Made by a program: the position numbers and the translations under genes
Notes under the pieces: model-generated
Databases searched by the model: none
Seen by the model: only the letters and a program-made list of their open reading frames with translations
Told to the model about the DNA's origin: nothing
Part shown: in pieces, positions 1-12,200 of the stretch
Layout: each line of letters opens with the position of its first letter
Position numbering within the stretch: the first letter of the stretch is position 1
From: Tanytarsus gracilentus
Taxonomy: Eukaryota; Arthropoda; Insecta; Diptera; Chironomidae
NCBI GenBank assembly: GCA_038502055.1
Contig: JAXRKN010000025.1
Location: 62,001 to 126,000 of the forward strand
Length of the DNA: 64,000 bases
Direction of reading: 5' to 3'

Positions 1-2309
1 ATATGTGAAATTAATTTTTTTTCAAGCAAAGAAAAGAAATATTTTCATGTCTGTGTGTATAAAAGAGGATTTTAAAATGCCATAAATTCACTTTTTGTGT
101 GACTTTTTCTGAAAATATTTCAGTCTTGTCAGCACTACCATAAATATTCGGCTTAACTTTCTTTCTCTCACTCATCCAAGGCCTCCGGAGCGGTCGATGA
201 GAGAAAATCTTAAAATCAACAATAACGGGGCAGCTGACAGTAATAACAGACACTTAATTAACTCAAATAATGTTTCGTTACAAAGTTCATTAAGAATTGG
301 CTGCTGGTTTGCTGGTTTTTATACATCGAGATATGTCACTTTATGACATAAATTATTTTGTTTATGCGCAAAAACATAAATTTGTCTATTAATGTCATGC
401 CATCACAATCTATTGGCTCTAAATTGTCTCTCTTTATAAATGCATACAGATACAGCAAAATGCTGTTATTAAGGTCAGTCAATTGAGTGGATATTCACAC
501 GTTTTAAAACTACAACTTTTTTTTCCTACCGCTCTTTCTCTATCACCACGATTATCTGATTGCATTTTAAAAAGTTGCACTCTCGGATAACTTAATTCTA
601 TTTTAATTAAAACTAAAACACTTTCGATAACTAAACTGCGGCATGGCTGACACTCTCAAGCAATTTAAAGATAAATAGAGCTGAATAAAATAGTTAATGC
701 AACAAGTTAGATTCCATGGTTGGATTAAAAAAATTTGTTGCTCAATCCATTCAAAATTAAAGTCTTGTATTGGCAAATTTACTTAAAGTTAAACTTAAAA
801 TTATCTCTTTAAAAAATTACGAATTTTTGAAGAATAACACAAGCTAAAATCCTCTATTTAAAAGATGAGAACTTTTTAAACCATTTAAAAACAGAAGTTA
901 AACTTTAGGAAAATTTATTTTTAAAGTCAAAATAAAAGTGAGATGTGTGTACTAAATTTTTCCTTGAAACATTTTTTCTGATTAGGTATGTGAATTTAAA
1001 GCCTTATGCTGCATTAGTAATGCATTAACTTTTAACTGTTATTACACTCAAATTTTTCCTCTTCCTAGTTTCTGAGAAACGCTACTTTGAATGAACCCCT
1101 GATGAAAAATAGCTTTTTGGAAAACTAATTAAATTAGCTACAAAATGACGTACTACTTGACAAGGATTTTGAATTATCTGATCCGGCCTTACCATACAGG
1201 GCCCAAAGTAAGGTCCTATTTTTTATGCCATCTTCTTTTTCATTTATTTTTCTACTGGTTTTCCGTACGCTAATAATATAAAGGTTTCAAGGAAAATGCC
1301 AGAGCTGAGAACATCAATAATTTGCGGGCCTACACGGGCCTTGGTGGGTCCACCTATATCTATGTTATCAGCCCTTGGGAAGAGGTCAAAAATTAGAAAA
1401 GTCTTTAATCTTGAGGGCTTAAAGAGCCGAATGACATCATAAAACTAATCTCACACACGACACACATTTAATTAAGCAGTTGTTGCAGAATAAACACTAC
1501 TATCGCACCTGAGGGCGATCATGATTTTTACTTTACGACTCCTGATTTGTTGTTATCGGTTGTTGTTCCACTCAACGTATATTATAAAGCACCTCTTAAA
1601 AGAGTGTCGTAATACTCTTGTGCATTGCATGCTTATCAAAATGCATTCATGTTATTACTCTCGGTCGCTCCGGCGTGTCAATAAAAGGTGGAAAATTAAG
1701 CATAAATTTGTACTTAACTCCGACAAGACTGCAAAAGTTTTGCTTTGTCTTCTTCCTTTCACTTTTTTCTCTTATCAAAATCGCATTAATAAACAAGCGC
1801 GAACGAAACATAATGACGGGATATTTGCTGTACTCTTCAATGGCAATGCGATATTATCAGGCAGCAAATGTTGTTTATGTTGTGTTTAAAAGGGTTTATA
1901 TCTGTTGAAGGTGAATCGCTTTAAAAAAACCTCGAAAGGTTGTGCAAAAACTCTCTGCGGTTCTTCAGATTCAAATCGTATTCTTACAAATTCTCTACCA
2001 TTGTTCTCTCGCTTTCTCAAGCAAAATTTTCCTTTCTTGTCTCTTAAAAATTAAAATCGCAAGAGCGTGAACATGTGAGTGAGATCGGAGCGACGTTAAT
2101 ATTCTTTTGAAAAATGCTATCTTCACTGTCATCAGACATTCACCGACTCGTGATTTATTACTAACATGAGTGTGCAGGGGTACGGTAGAGAATATTAAAT
2201 TTTTAAAAGTGTTTATTTTGGTAATATTTTATATAATAAAGTTTTTATTAATTTTTTGATTAATTAATTTTAAATTATTATTGTATTTGTATACGGTAAG
2301 AAAGAAATA
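1..2309. other. AT-rich DNA, no gene recognised
   Basis: There are only short ORFs without recognisable motifs (the longest about 122 codons at 1521-1889). A small patch at 1180-1390 is richer in G+C and has GGCCTTAC/GTAAGGTCC and GGGCC-containing inverted motifs, possibly an old element, but it has no boundaries I can place. Confidence 0.5.
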
Positions 2310-3850
2310 TAGAGAAAATAGGTAGGGAGGATGAGAATAATTATTAAAATAAAAAGGGGGCTACATGCTAATAAAGTCGGGCCTCATAGCGTTGCGGATT
2401 GTCTGTGGTGTGAGGGCGTTGGGTGGAGTGAATGTGGAATACTCGCCGTCCTCTTGCTGAGTGTGGGTGTGCTTTGGGTTCTGAATGTAGGGGGCACGTT
2501 AATAATCGGTATGATGTTGCGCCCTTAGGGGGAGTTTAAAGGAGGTTGATAAGTGGTGGGGGCGTATGGGTGAATTTGTGTGTCTTATGTGGAGGTGGTG
2601 GGAACTCTCAGGCCAGCGTTCCTGAAAGGGGGGGCGGGGCGTGTACGTGTGGATGGGGAGGGGTGGGTAAAAGTAGTTCTTGGATTTGGCGGTGAGGGGG
2701 GTGGGGGGAGATTTAGGGGTGCCTTTTGTTGGGGGGCGCGTTTCGACATGCCTGGGAGGGCTTTTTGTCGGGGTGGGGGGCGGGGGAGCGGGGGTGGGGG
2801 GGGGGGGGCGTCGGTAGGGGGGGGAGGTGCTGCTCGTCCGGTCCGGGGTCGCCCCGGTGGGGGTGTGCTGGGGAGGGTGGCGGCCCTTGGCGGGGGGGGG
2901 GTGGGGGGGGCTGTGAGGGGTGGCCGGGGGTTGGGTGGGGGGTGTGGTTTGCCGGTGCGATTCGGGGGGGGTTGCTGCGGGGGGGGGTGCGGGTGCGGAG
3001 GGGGGCTGGGGGGGGGGCGTGGGTGGCCCCGGTGGGTGTGGGCGCGTGGGGCGTTTGGGCGTGTCTGGATGCCGCTGGGTGGGGTCTCTTTGTTGTTTGT
3101 GTCCGTTGTGTGTTCTTCGTGTTGGTCGTCTTTCCTGCCTGGTGGGTTCCGTGTTCTCCGTCTCTCCGTCTCTTCTGGTGTCTTGTTTGTTTTCGTTCGG
3201 TGCCGTCTTCGCCATGTGTGCTGTGTTTGGGTCGTTTGTCGCTCTTAGTCCACTTCTGCTCCCGTTGTCGTTTCGTTTGTTCCTTCTGTCTCGCTCTTTG
3301 TCTTTGTGTCGCTCCCGTTTTCCGCTTTTGGTTTCTTCGCGTGGCTGTGGTGGTTCCTTGGCGTCGTCTTTCCCCAATTTTGTCTTTTGTTTTTTTTTCG
3401 GTCGTTTGCCTTTCGTATGTGTCCTTTTTCTTTTTTGTTTCTTTTCGCTCCTTTCTCCATTCATTTCCCCCTTCCCCCTTTCTTTCTTGACCCTTTCCGT
3501 CTCTCTTTTCCATAAATCCTTTCCTCTTCCTTCCCTTTTCCTTCTTTTCTTTTTTCTTTGTTTCTTCCCCCTCTTATTTTTTTCACTTTGCTCTCCATTG
3601 AGACCTTTTTTCCTTCTAGCTTTCAGTATTTTTGTAGATTTTTTGTTTTAATAACTTCACGCTGTTGTTTTTCTATTTTTATGGGTGTTGTTTCGTATGC
3701 GGGTTTGTGTAACTCTAAGTTTAATTGTTCTTCTTTTGCTCTTGTTTTCTTCCTTTTCTTCGGGTTTTTCACTTCCGCTAAACCGCTTCTGGTTGAGGTA
3801 TTTGGGGGTGGCGTTGTGGGTGTTTTTTTCTTAATCAAAGGGGCTCTATT
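2310..3850. other. strongly skewed GC-rich/A-poor block, possible assembly artefact
   Basis: From about 2310 to 3060 the plus strand is dominated by G (many runs of 6-12 G). From 3060 to 3640 it is dominated by T and C, and 3070-3213 has no A at all. Flanks on both sides are ordinary AT-rich DNA. Several overlapping ORFs of 200-320 codons on both strands arise from the composition: they are Arg/Pro/Thr/Lys- or Gly/Cys/Val-rich, mutually overlapping, and lack any domain. I call no gene here. Confidence 0.6.
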
Positions 3851-4567
3851 CGACTCAATAACATTTGATAATATAAATATAAAAAAATAATAAAAATAAT
3901 AGAAATATAAAAATTCACTTTAACACGTCGCAATTAAACGTATGACATTGAAAAGTATCTCTATAACGTGTGATCATCGAAAGAAACACTATGTATATAT
4001 ATAGTTGAGAGATGAACTCGTTCGATGTCGTTCTAAAGTGCGATAAGTCATTTAAGTCGAAATCACCTTAGTTAAATCAGTAAATTACCCATATTCGTGT
4101 CACGTTTTTACCTTCATCGTTCTTCGTTTTTAGTTGTTATTTCTTGAATTATTAAATTTCTCCTTCCATTCTTTCTCTTTCCTTGCATGTCCTGCATTTA
4201 AACACAATTATGGAAATTTCATATTTTTTAAGATTGAGCAAAAAATATGCATAGTTAATACACGACTTAGATGGTGAATGTGACAACATTTGAAGGGGAA
4301 TTGAATTTGAAAGATAAAATAAATGACAAAGAGAATAAGGTGGCACTGAAGTTACCAGGATTGATGCATCCGTTTCTTAAAAAACCAAAAAAATGAATTT
4401 TTGAATTTTATTTAAGTTATTGAGACTTTTGAAATTTTTGAATATTTTAAAATATTTGAATTTTTCAAAAAATTTGAATTTTTTTTAAAAATAATAAAAT
4501 TAACAGCAACAGTAAAACACATAGAAAAATTTAAACCCGAAAAAAATCATAAAACGATTAAAAAATT

Positions 4568-4660
4568 ATCGATCGACTGGAATCGATTTTAGTCTATCGG
4601 AAAAATCATCGATCGACTGGAATCGATTTTAGTCGATCCAAAAAATTATCGATCGATTCC
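4568..4660. repeat. 40-bp tandem repeat, about 2.3 copies
   Basis: ATCGATCGACTGGAATCGAT recurs at 4568 and 4608, and its beginning again at 4648. The unit itself is partly palindromic (GATCGACT/AGTCGATC). The 180 bp before it (4380-4500) is AT-rich low complexity of TTTGAATTT-like motifs. Confidence 0.8.
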
Positions 4661-5157
4661 GACTTGAATCTCTGCTCTCGCTCTCAAGTTTGCTTTTGAA
4701 GTGAATAAATCAGAAATGCAGAGCAAAAGAGAAGACACCACCGCTGCCGCATTTTTCTTACTCATGCATGTGCTGCTTTGTATTTCGTCTCAATAGTTAA
4801 TTTATTATGCCTTTGCAGTCGGTGCTTTTGCCTTTCATGCTTTATTAGTTCATTTTGTTTGTTTCGTTGTTAAAACTGTCAAGACAACTGACAGTCTGGT
4901 TTTCTACTTGTCTTCCACGCTATTCTTCTTTAGGAATGGAATTTGCACAACACCGCCTTTAAGTGAGATAGTTGAGTTAAAGTAAAAGAAGAATTTAGCT
5001 CTTAGTGACATGTGATTTATGCCTTCGGATCCTAAAAATGAAGTGTAATAACTCGCCATTGAGCTAACATATTTTTATGAAAACAATATATGTGTATATT
5101 CTTAGTGCCTGTGCTGTTTTCTGCCTAAATTCTGTGCGCATGAATGTACGTCCGAGT

Positions 5158-5260
5158 GGACAGCTCTGGATCTGAGCCACTAGAGGTTTCGGGTTTTCGT
5201 AGGATGATTTTTTAGGGTCTGGAGAAGTGTCCTTTTTTCATATAAATTTTATATTATAAA
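5158..5260 (+). mobile_element. fragment of the same element family (copy 5)
   Basis: The sequence around GAGGTTTCGGGTTTTCG, then AGGATGATTTTTTAGGGTCT, aligns with the block in copies 1 and 3 that reads GAGACTTCGGGTTTTCGCCA. No ends were recognised. Confidence 0.5.
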
Positions 5261-7196
5261 ACATGTTTTATTGTTTTTTCATTACCTTAGCAGCTAAATT
5301 TGTTGTACTGTGCTTTCCACTCTTGGCTATTTTTGCTCAGAAAGTCAGAAAGAATGAGTAAGAAATTTTTTTAACATTTTTAATTTAGCTAACCTTTTTT
5401 GAGAGATTTTAGTTCATTCGTATAGTTTCATAAATTTTTTTATTTTAAATTATTACAAATGCTACCCAAGTGAGAATGCGCTCTTCTTCCTAAAATTTGA
5501 ACTATAATTTGAATTTGCAACTAAAAAATTAATTTATTTTGTTGTCATGTCAGAAAGTTTGTTTGTTGGTGGTTTCAGGTTTGCTCGATAAATTCAGCTA
5601 GGACTTAAAAATAATTATTTTAATATCGACTACAGTTTGTAAACTCGTTACTTATATAGCGTTCGAATAAAAATTGTATGCATCATATTTTGCAAATATT
5701 AATTTTCAAAAATATTCCATTGTGAACAAATCATTTGCTTGTTTAACTTGAGAAATTTTCTCAAAATAACTATCAACTAAATTATTTATTTTTGTTTTAA
5801 ATTTCAAAATGGCAAAAAACAATAAAACTGCTTGACTTGAGTCTTTTTTCTACCTCTTTCTATGCTCCCCGCACCGTCTTTCTCTCGACTCCGGTCACAG
5901 GCACAGCATAAATTCACCAAAAAGCAAAAACACATTTTAAATTTTATAAAATGACGATAATTCTCTCTTATTCTTTATACCTAATATGATTTACAGCGAC
6001 GTGCCGTCAGATAGCAATTTTTTATAACTCAATATATGCAGAAAAAGCGTGAAAGGAAAGAGAAAAAAATTCATTCTAAGCTTTCAGATATTCTTGTGCT
6101 GTTTGTGTTTTGTTGTCAACAAAAGCTGCTACAATTGTCAAGATTTCATCAGCGATTATAAATTATTAAGTGTCAATTATATTGAAAAACTGACATCTCT
6201 TTCAGTGAGAAGAGGGAAATGGTATAGATAAGAATCAAAATATTGTAGTTAGCTTAAAAATATTTAGAAAATTTTGATCAAAAACTAATTTTTATTAAAA
6301 TATTAATCACTATCACTAGAAAGTTTATGAGTGGCAAGTGCCCATCCCAAGCTCAATAACTGTCATTCAGTCATAACAACAGCTATAAAAATGCGAAAAG
6401 CTTCCTGAAATTCAAGATAATTTGAAGGGCCACAGAAAAAGCAAGTCCGCTACAACTCTTATTTGTGATACTCGATTTCAATACGCACAACAATGGAGAG
6501 AACGTGATATAAATTATTGATACCAAACCAAAAGCGAATACGAACCTTAACTCGTAGTCATTAGACGTGAAATAGCAAGACAATAATTTTGTCATATATG
6601 CAATTCATGTTACTTTTAATGCACGACGACCAGTTAAAATTTAATAATGAAGAGAACGTAAAAAAATAATGCTTGCATTCTCAAAAAAGTAAAATTTGCA
6701 TTGTGTAAGTAGAGTTCTTGAAACTCATTAGCCGTATTTTACTAATTTCAATTAACCAAAAGTGCTTAAAAATCAATTAAATTAACGCTTAATTGGTGAG
6801 GCAACTGTCAAAGGTAATAAAGTTTATTGAATAAACATATGGATAAATGTATATTTCCAGCATAAATATGCAACTGTCTTAATTTTTATTTCATTTCAAC
6901 TTGTGCTCCACAGCAATGCATCCGAGAGAGAGAGAGAGAGAGAAAAATGATTAATGAAGCCTCAATGTTACGACAACTAGATCGCGCGAGAGAGCATTTA
7001 TTGCTTTGTGTCAATGCACGTCGTCGTGTTTTTAATAAATTAGCGAACGCGAGAGCGAGAGAGAGGAAATCGTGAAAAATAATTGAGGTAATTAATTATA
7101 AAGCGCTTGATAGGAGTCTAATGAGCGTTACATTTCAATGTTCATATAGCAGCCCGAGTGGCTGTCTGAAATGATTTATGAAATCCGTGCATTTTT
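5261..7196. other. AT-rich intergenic DNA downstream of elB
   Basis: No ORF with recognisable homology. It contains a (GA)n tract at 6926-6943 and a further GA-rich patch near 7047-7066. 3851-4567 and 4661-5157 are likewise without a gene. Confidence 0.5.
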
Positions 7197-7949
7197 TAGC
7201 GTAACCCACACAAGGTGTGGTAACGCTTATATGCTCGTGATTCCGTCTGTCTGTCTGTCTGTTCCAGTGAGATCTCGGCCCCTGGACCAGCTAGAGACTT
7301 CGGGTTTTCGCCAGATGATAGGTCTTGGGGTCTATATTAGCCCATTTTAGGAATTTTTTGGGTCATGACCACAGGTCGTGCCATGGACCGCCATAATGTC
7401 CATTTTTCATACAAATTTTCTCTTATATGGCTTCATGGGTATCGTTGAACTCGGGATTGGACCAGGAATCGATTGGCATGGATCTGAAAATGGAACACTG
7501 TGGAAATGGAACATTGTGGAAAATGAAACACAGTGGAAAGTGGAACACAGGGGAAAATGAAACATGGTGGAAAATTGAACATTGTGGAAAATGAAACACA
7601 GTGGAAAGTGGAACACAGTGGAAAATGGAACATAGTGGAAAATGGAACACTGTGGAAAATGAAACATGGTGGAAAATGGAACATAGTGGAAAATGGAACA
7701 TAGTGGAAAATGGAACATAGTGGAAAATGGAAAACAATGGAAAATGGAACATGGTGGAAAATGGAACAAAGTGGCAAATAACTTTCCCAAAAAAATATTT
7801 TCTTATGCTTCGCTTTCAGCTTTCCAAAAAATATTTTCCATTAGGCTTCTCTTTTGGCTTCTTAATAGGACTTCCCCATGTTACATTTTCAATACTGATC
7901 TGTTACAAGTGGGTTACGCGGCAACACCCACGTGTGGGTTTTGAAACAT
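7197..7949 (+). mobile_element. Helentron/DINE-like non-autonomous element, copy 1, with 17-bp minisatellite
   Basis: The left end is TTTAGCGTAACCCACAC, with the hairpin CCACACAAGGTGTGG. The right end is GTGGGTTACGC followed by CAACACCCACGTGTGGGTTT. GCGTAACCCAC (7199-7209) and GTGGGTTACGC (7909-7919) are an exact 11-bp inverted pair. Inside are a (GTCT)n tract near 7247-7263, a conserved core at about 7264-7490, and some 17 units of a 17-bp repeat (GTGGAAAATGGAACATA) at 7484-7776. Read in the opposite orientation, the element ends in a hairpin followed by CTAA, as Helitron and Helentron 3' ends do. Long minus-strand ORFs here are only the minisatellite, whose 17-bp period gives a 17-residue repeat in all three frames. 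Confidence 0.7.
7484..7776. repeat. 17-bp minisatellite inside element copy 1
   Basis: Degenerate tandem units of GTGGAAAATGGAACATA, about 17 copies. A four-unit (68-bp) higher-order duplication is visible near 7527 and 7595. Three consecutive identical units near 7680-7730 suggest recent local expansion. A decayed counterpart in inverse orientation lies in copy 2 (about 33780-34000). Confidence 0.9.
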
Positions 7950-9000
7950 TTTTTATTACTATATTAAATGTATGAGCAATAAATTAGCTTTTTATACTTA
8001 TAAATTTATATTTTAGTAATACGGGATTGAGAGTATATAAGGTTTTTGAAAGGAGTTATGGAAGTTTAATCATGTGAATGAACATCGGGTGGCGTTAAGC
8101 TTTTGAAGGTGATTGTGATATTTAATTACTTTAGCAACACAACTTTTGATTAATACAAATCTGAAACTTTCCATCTCAATCTCTGTATTTATATGTACAA
8201 TAAATTATCCACATCTATAATCGACTCCTTATAACTGTCGCAAATAAAATATCCATTTAATTTAAATGCTAGGCACAATTTGAAATATGACTCTACACTC
8301 TACAATAGACGTGAGATGTTAGTAAAATACTCAATTACAATTATTCATTTCGGTGGCAGGCACAAACACACAACAGTCAACATTAACGACTTGAAGAAAA
8401 AGGTAAATTTAACGACTTGCCATGTTTTTAATTCTCTCTCCTCATCTGTTAAGGCGGTTAAGGCAGCGGACAAAAAAAAGAAGACGAACATATTTTTTAA
8501 AAAAAGAAAAAATAAATTAGCATCTAACTAGTCACTTTAGCTAATGGAATTTTATTTTCTTTTTTGACAAGCTTTAATGAAAATTTGTGAGCAGCACGCT
8601 GAAAGAAATGAGAGGATGAACAATAGCAAATTAAGATTAATAAAAATCCAAATTCATTACATATTTCTTCTGTATTTCATTGTCTCTTTTTGGTAATTTT
8701 CCTATATTTACAACACCTTAAAAACTTACAACAAACAACAACTTAATATCATATAAGAAAAACTTAAAATATAATTATTTATCTCTGTCATTTTATGGGA
8801 AAATTATTAAAACTAAGATTTTATTTTTTTCTTCACTTTGGTGAGCTCTCATTATAATTTTTATTTCATAAATTTTATCTGAAGAAATTAAAAATAAAAA
8901 AGATAAAAATTTATTAAAGTATTTAAAAGGATAATAAAGAGATATGAGAGAAAGACAAACTAATTGGTTAGTTAAAAACGGACCTATTAGAAAAAATGTA
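7950..9000. other. AT-rich DNA between element copy 1 and the elB 3' end
   Basis: Nothing beyond short unsupported ORFs. The right edge probably holds the elB 3'UTR end (AATAAA on the minus strand at 9006). Confidence 0.5.
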
Positions 9001-9006
9001 TTTATT
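9001..9006 (-). terminator. candidate elB polyadenylation signal
   Basis: The minus strand reads AATAAA about 200 nt after the elB stop codon. The hexamer is common by chance in DNA this AT-rich. Confidence 0.3.
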
Positions 9007-9203
9007 ATTCACAATTGTTTACGTTTTGTGCTATGATTCCAAGTTCAAATTTTTCGGGACCATTTTTAAATTTTTAAATTTTCGTTTGTAACTTTCTCAT
9101 CCCCAATTAAAGCTTTAATTCAAAAGCCATCTGATTTGGCTCTTAGCAAAGAAATTAGGTCGGAAAAGTTTTAAAAAAGCGACATATTTTGAATTAATAA
9201 AAA

Positions 9204-12200
9204 TTAAGGTTGTAAATTGCTCGATGATCCCATCCGAGGTCCATAAAGTGCAGCATAAGGTGAAAAGTATCCAGCCATAGACGGATGCGGTGGAAGCAGG
9301 TGTCCAGTAAGCGTTGATGGTGCAGGAGGTGGTAAAAGGGGATTTTTATTATACGGATGATACCTTGCACTTGAGAGTGGACTAAGTGGTGGTGTCGGAT
9401 ATGCTCGAGGTAATGCAGCTAAGAGAGAATTTGTTGAGGCTGATGAAGCATTTAAAAGAGCGTCGGGTATAGCATTACCAGTATGTTCAGATCGGAGATG
9501 TTGAAAGAGGTCATCAGAAGCTGCAAAACGTTTTCCACAATAAGATGAGTCAGGACCAACCCAATTGCAGCTGTTACGAAGGAATTGAAAATTTATGTTT
9601 ATGTCTTAAACAAAAGAGGTCAATTTTAAATCCAACTTACACGTAAGGCAGCTGAGAGGCGGCAGCAAGCTGTGCTAGTTGAGCATGATAAGCCATCGCT
9701 GCAGCGGGATTAGCGGCCATAGCTTTGCTTATTGAGTGATCACAAGTGCAACCAGGTGGACATGAAGAAGCATTTTTACCCATTAAGTGTGAACTTAAAT
9801 TACAACCCGTACAATAAGGATCACGACATATTCCACCATTCATCATCATATCCACACCACTTGCCTTCATTCTCGCTGCATAATTAATGTAGGGATTGAG
9901 AGCTGCCGCTTTGAGCATCTGATGTTGAGCCAGCAGTTCCATTGGATTATATCCATATGGAAAGCTGTTGAGGTAAGGCATCGGGTAAGATCCAGTCTGG
10001 AGGCTTCGAAGAGCTGCGACTGAAGCTTCTTTATCACTTTTTTGCGCTTGCGATATGAGCACGTCTTGTTGTGTGGGTGTAGTTGATTTGGCTGAGGCAC
10101 TTGAATTTGAAATGGACTTGTGATCAACGTTCTTTGGCGATGCTGAAGGTGGTGACTTTCTTGTTTGTTGTGAACTTGAACTTTGTGCCGATTCGCATCG
10201 TTCTGTTCCATTATGATGTATTTTTCCAGCTGCTTTAAGGCGACTTGCAACTCTTAGATCATCAGGTACATCGCTATCCTTTAAACTAGATTCATACGGC
10301 TTAAAACTTGACTTAAACTCACTTGGAGATCCTCCATTAGTGCTATTAAGTGGTGAGATTTTATCTCGTTTTGTGCTCTTTTCGATGTTAGCGAGAAGTT
10401 TTGGATTTGGTATCGCATCGCTACCAATCGCACTGCACGTTTGTGCCAGCAATGCAAGCGGACTCGATTTTGAATCAAACTGTTTCGTGAAAGGGAGAGA
10501 CAAATAATTTGAATCAATTAATGATTTTTATAAAGTGTGTGTTTTTAAGCTTAATGTTAACCTGCGCCATAAACTATGTCTTTTTCGCGCAAATAAAAGA
10601 TCTAAGATGTTGATTTTCCTAATGAGGATGATTCCATTTTTTATTAGATTAAATTTATTTCAAGCTTCGCTAAAAGATCGCTCAAAAGATTATTATAGCT
10701 ACGTTATATATTAATTTTGGTTTTTTGTCCCTAATTCTAAGCCATTGCCTTATGCAGTATCAACTTAATCTGAAAACAGATTTGACATCGGTATAACAAT
10801 CTCACGATCTTCGTGAACGCCACATATCAAGAACTGGTGGTTGAATTTGACTTGGATTTGCAGTTAAAAGTTGAGTTTAGGAACTAAACTTTAGTTGTGA
10901 AATGCAAGAATGTTCATTTTCATGGCAACTTGAAAAGTTAGAAAATATATATAGAAGCATTATGGGATATATTTAATTCTGGGTTTTTGACAAAACATTT
11001 CAAATTTCAAACTTTAAAAATAAGTATGTCCAGTGTTTGAATTTAAATTACTGTTTTACTGTTCAAAATCATAAATTAATTAGATTAAGATGGTGTTACA
11101 AAAAATTAATTTCCATAAATGGTTTTTGAAATTGCCTTTGCTGTGTAGAAAACTACCATCGTCAAAGAAAATTTTAAACAATAATCATTAAATTGAGCAA
11201 TAAATATTCATTCTATAACAACTCCTTTTTCCGTTATTGCCAAATTCTCTTTCAACATTGTTCTTATACATCAGTTGCATGACGGTTTTTTATGTTTGGA
11301 CAATTTAAGGTCAAAGCAATGACAATAAATTATTCTCCGAGAGCGATATTAAAATGTTAAACTTTTATTTCTCACTTTATGTAATAATTTATCCAGTCAA
11401 GAAATGAAAATTTTCATCCCCTTTTAAAACATTCATTAAGTTGTATAGAGTTATTTTACAGTCAGTTAGAGAGTGCGAGTCAATAAGCTAAATGGCAATA
11501 AATATTAATTGAATTGCCTTAATGGGTGACACCATGACATGCCATGTGATTATAATGCAGGTTTTTGTCAGTAAGTTTGTGCCATAAATTTTCCCGCTTC
11601 GAGTTTTATGAATGCAAAAATTTAAATTTATCGTGGCTAAAATTTTCTTTAAAACCACTCGTTCAACGTTCAACTAACATTTTCTAATAGTGAAGCACAT
11701 TTGAGATTCAGGTTAACGAGAAATGATGAATGGCTCCATAAATTTCACTGTTTGCCATAAATTAGATTCTCTTCTCCTGAATGTGTGTGTGCTTGCGACA
11801 TGATGGAGATTTTTTTCTGCTTGCTTTGCATCAAAAGACTCCAGAAGTCGAAATTGCTGAGTGTGTGAGGCAATAAATCATCGAAAAGAAGTCGTTTGTG
11901 CAAAAAAATCACAGAAAATATTTGTAGCAATTATTTGCAAAGTTAGTGAGTAATGTTAAATATAATTATGTTTGAATAACGTAATAGTTTGAATATCCGA
12001 AGCACTTCTCATTTCATAATCTAAACTGACGCGAGTTTAAAATTTGAAAAACTATTTTCAGATTGATCTCAAATTCACAGACAGCACAACTCAATTGTGG
12101 AGAATGAAACTAAATTGAGATATAATCGCAATTTTTCTGTCTTATGAAGCCTTTGCGGCACGTAAGAAAAAAACGTTGCACAAACTACTTGAAAAGCAAT

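Noticed and set aside
1180..1390. GC-richer patch with GGCCTTAC/GTAAGGTCC motifs
   Set aside because: Could be an old transposon, but no ends, duplication or coding trace could be placed.
2499..3651. Overlapping ORFs of 200-320 codons on both strands
   Set aside because: They arise from extreme base skew with few A/T-rich stop codons; products are low complexity, mutually overlapping and have no domain.
7407..7790. Three overlapping minus-strand ORFs of 109-127 codons with a FHFPLCSIFH-like repeat
   Set aside because: The 17-bp minisatellite lacks stops in any of three frames, so all three frames give the same 17-residue repeat; no sign of real coding.
10480..10503. MSLPFTKQ as the N-terminus of elB
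   Set aside because: These codons are intronic; a clean acceptor directly precedes TTT GAT TCA AAA, as in noc, and the conserved N-terminal peptide is found on a separate exon.
10563..10571. A micro-exon ATG GCG CAG followed by GTTAAC as an alternative elB first exon
   Set aside because: It would encode only MAQ, has a weak donor, and lacks the family's PDY peptide; an alternative isoform cannot be excluded but is not supported.
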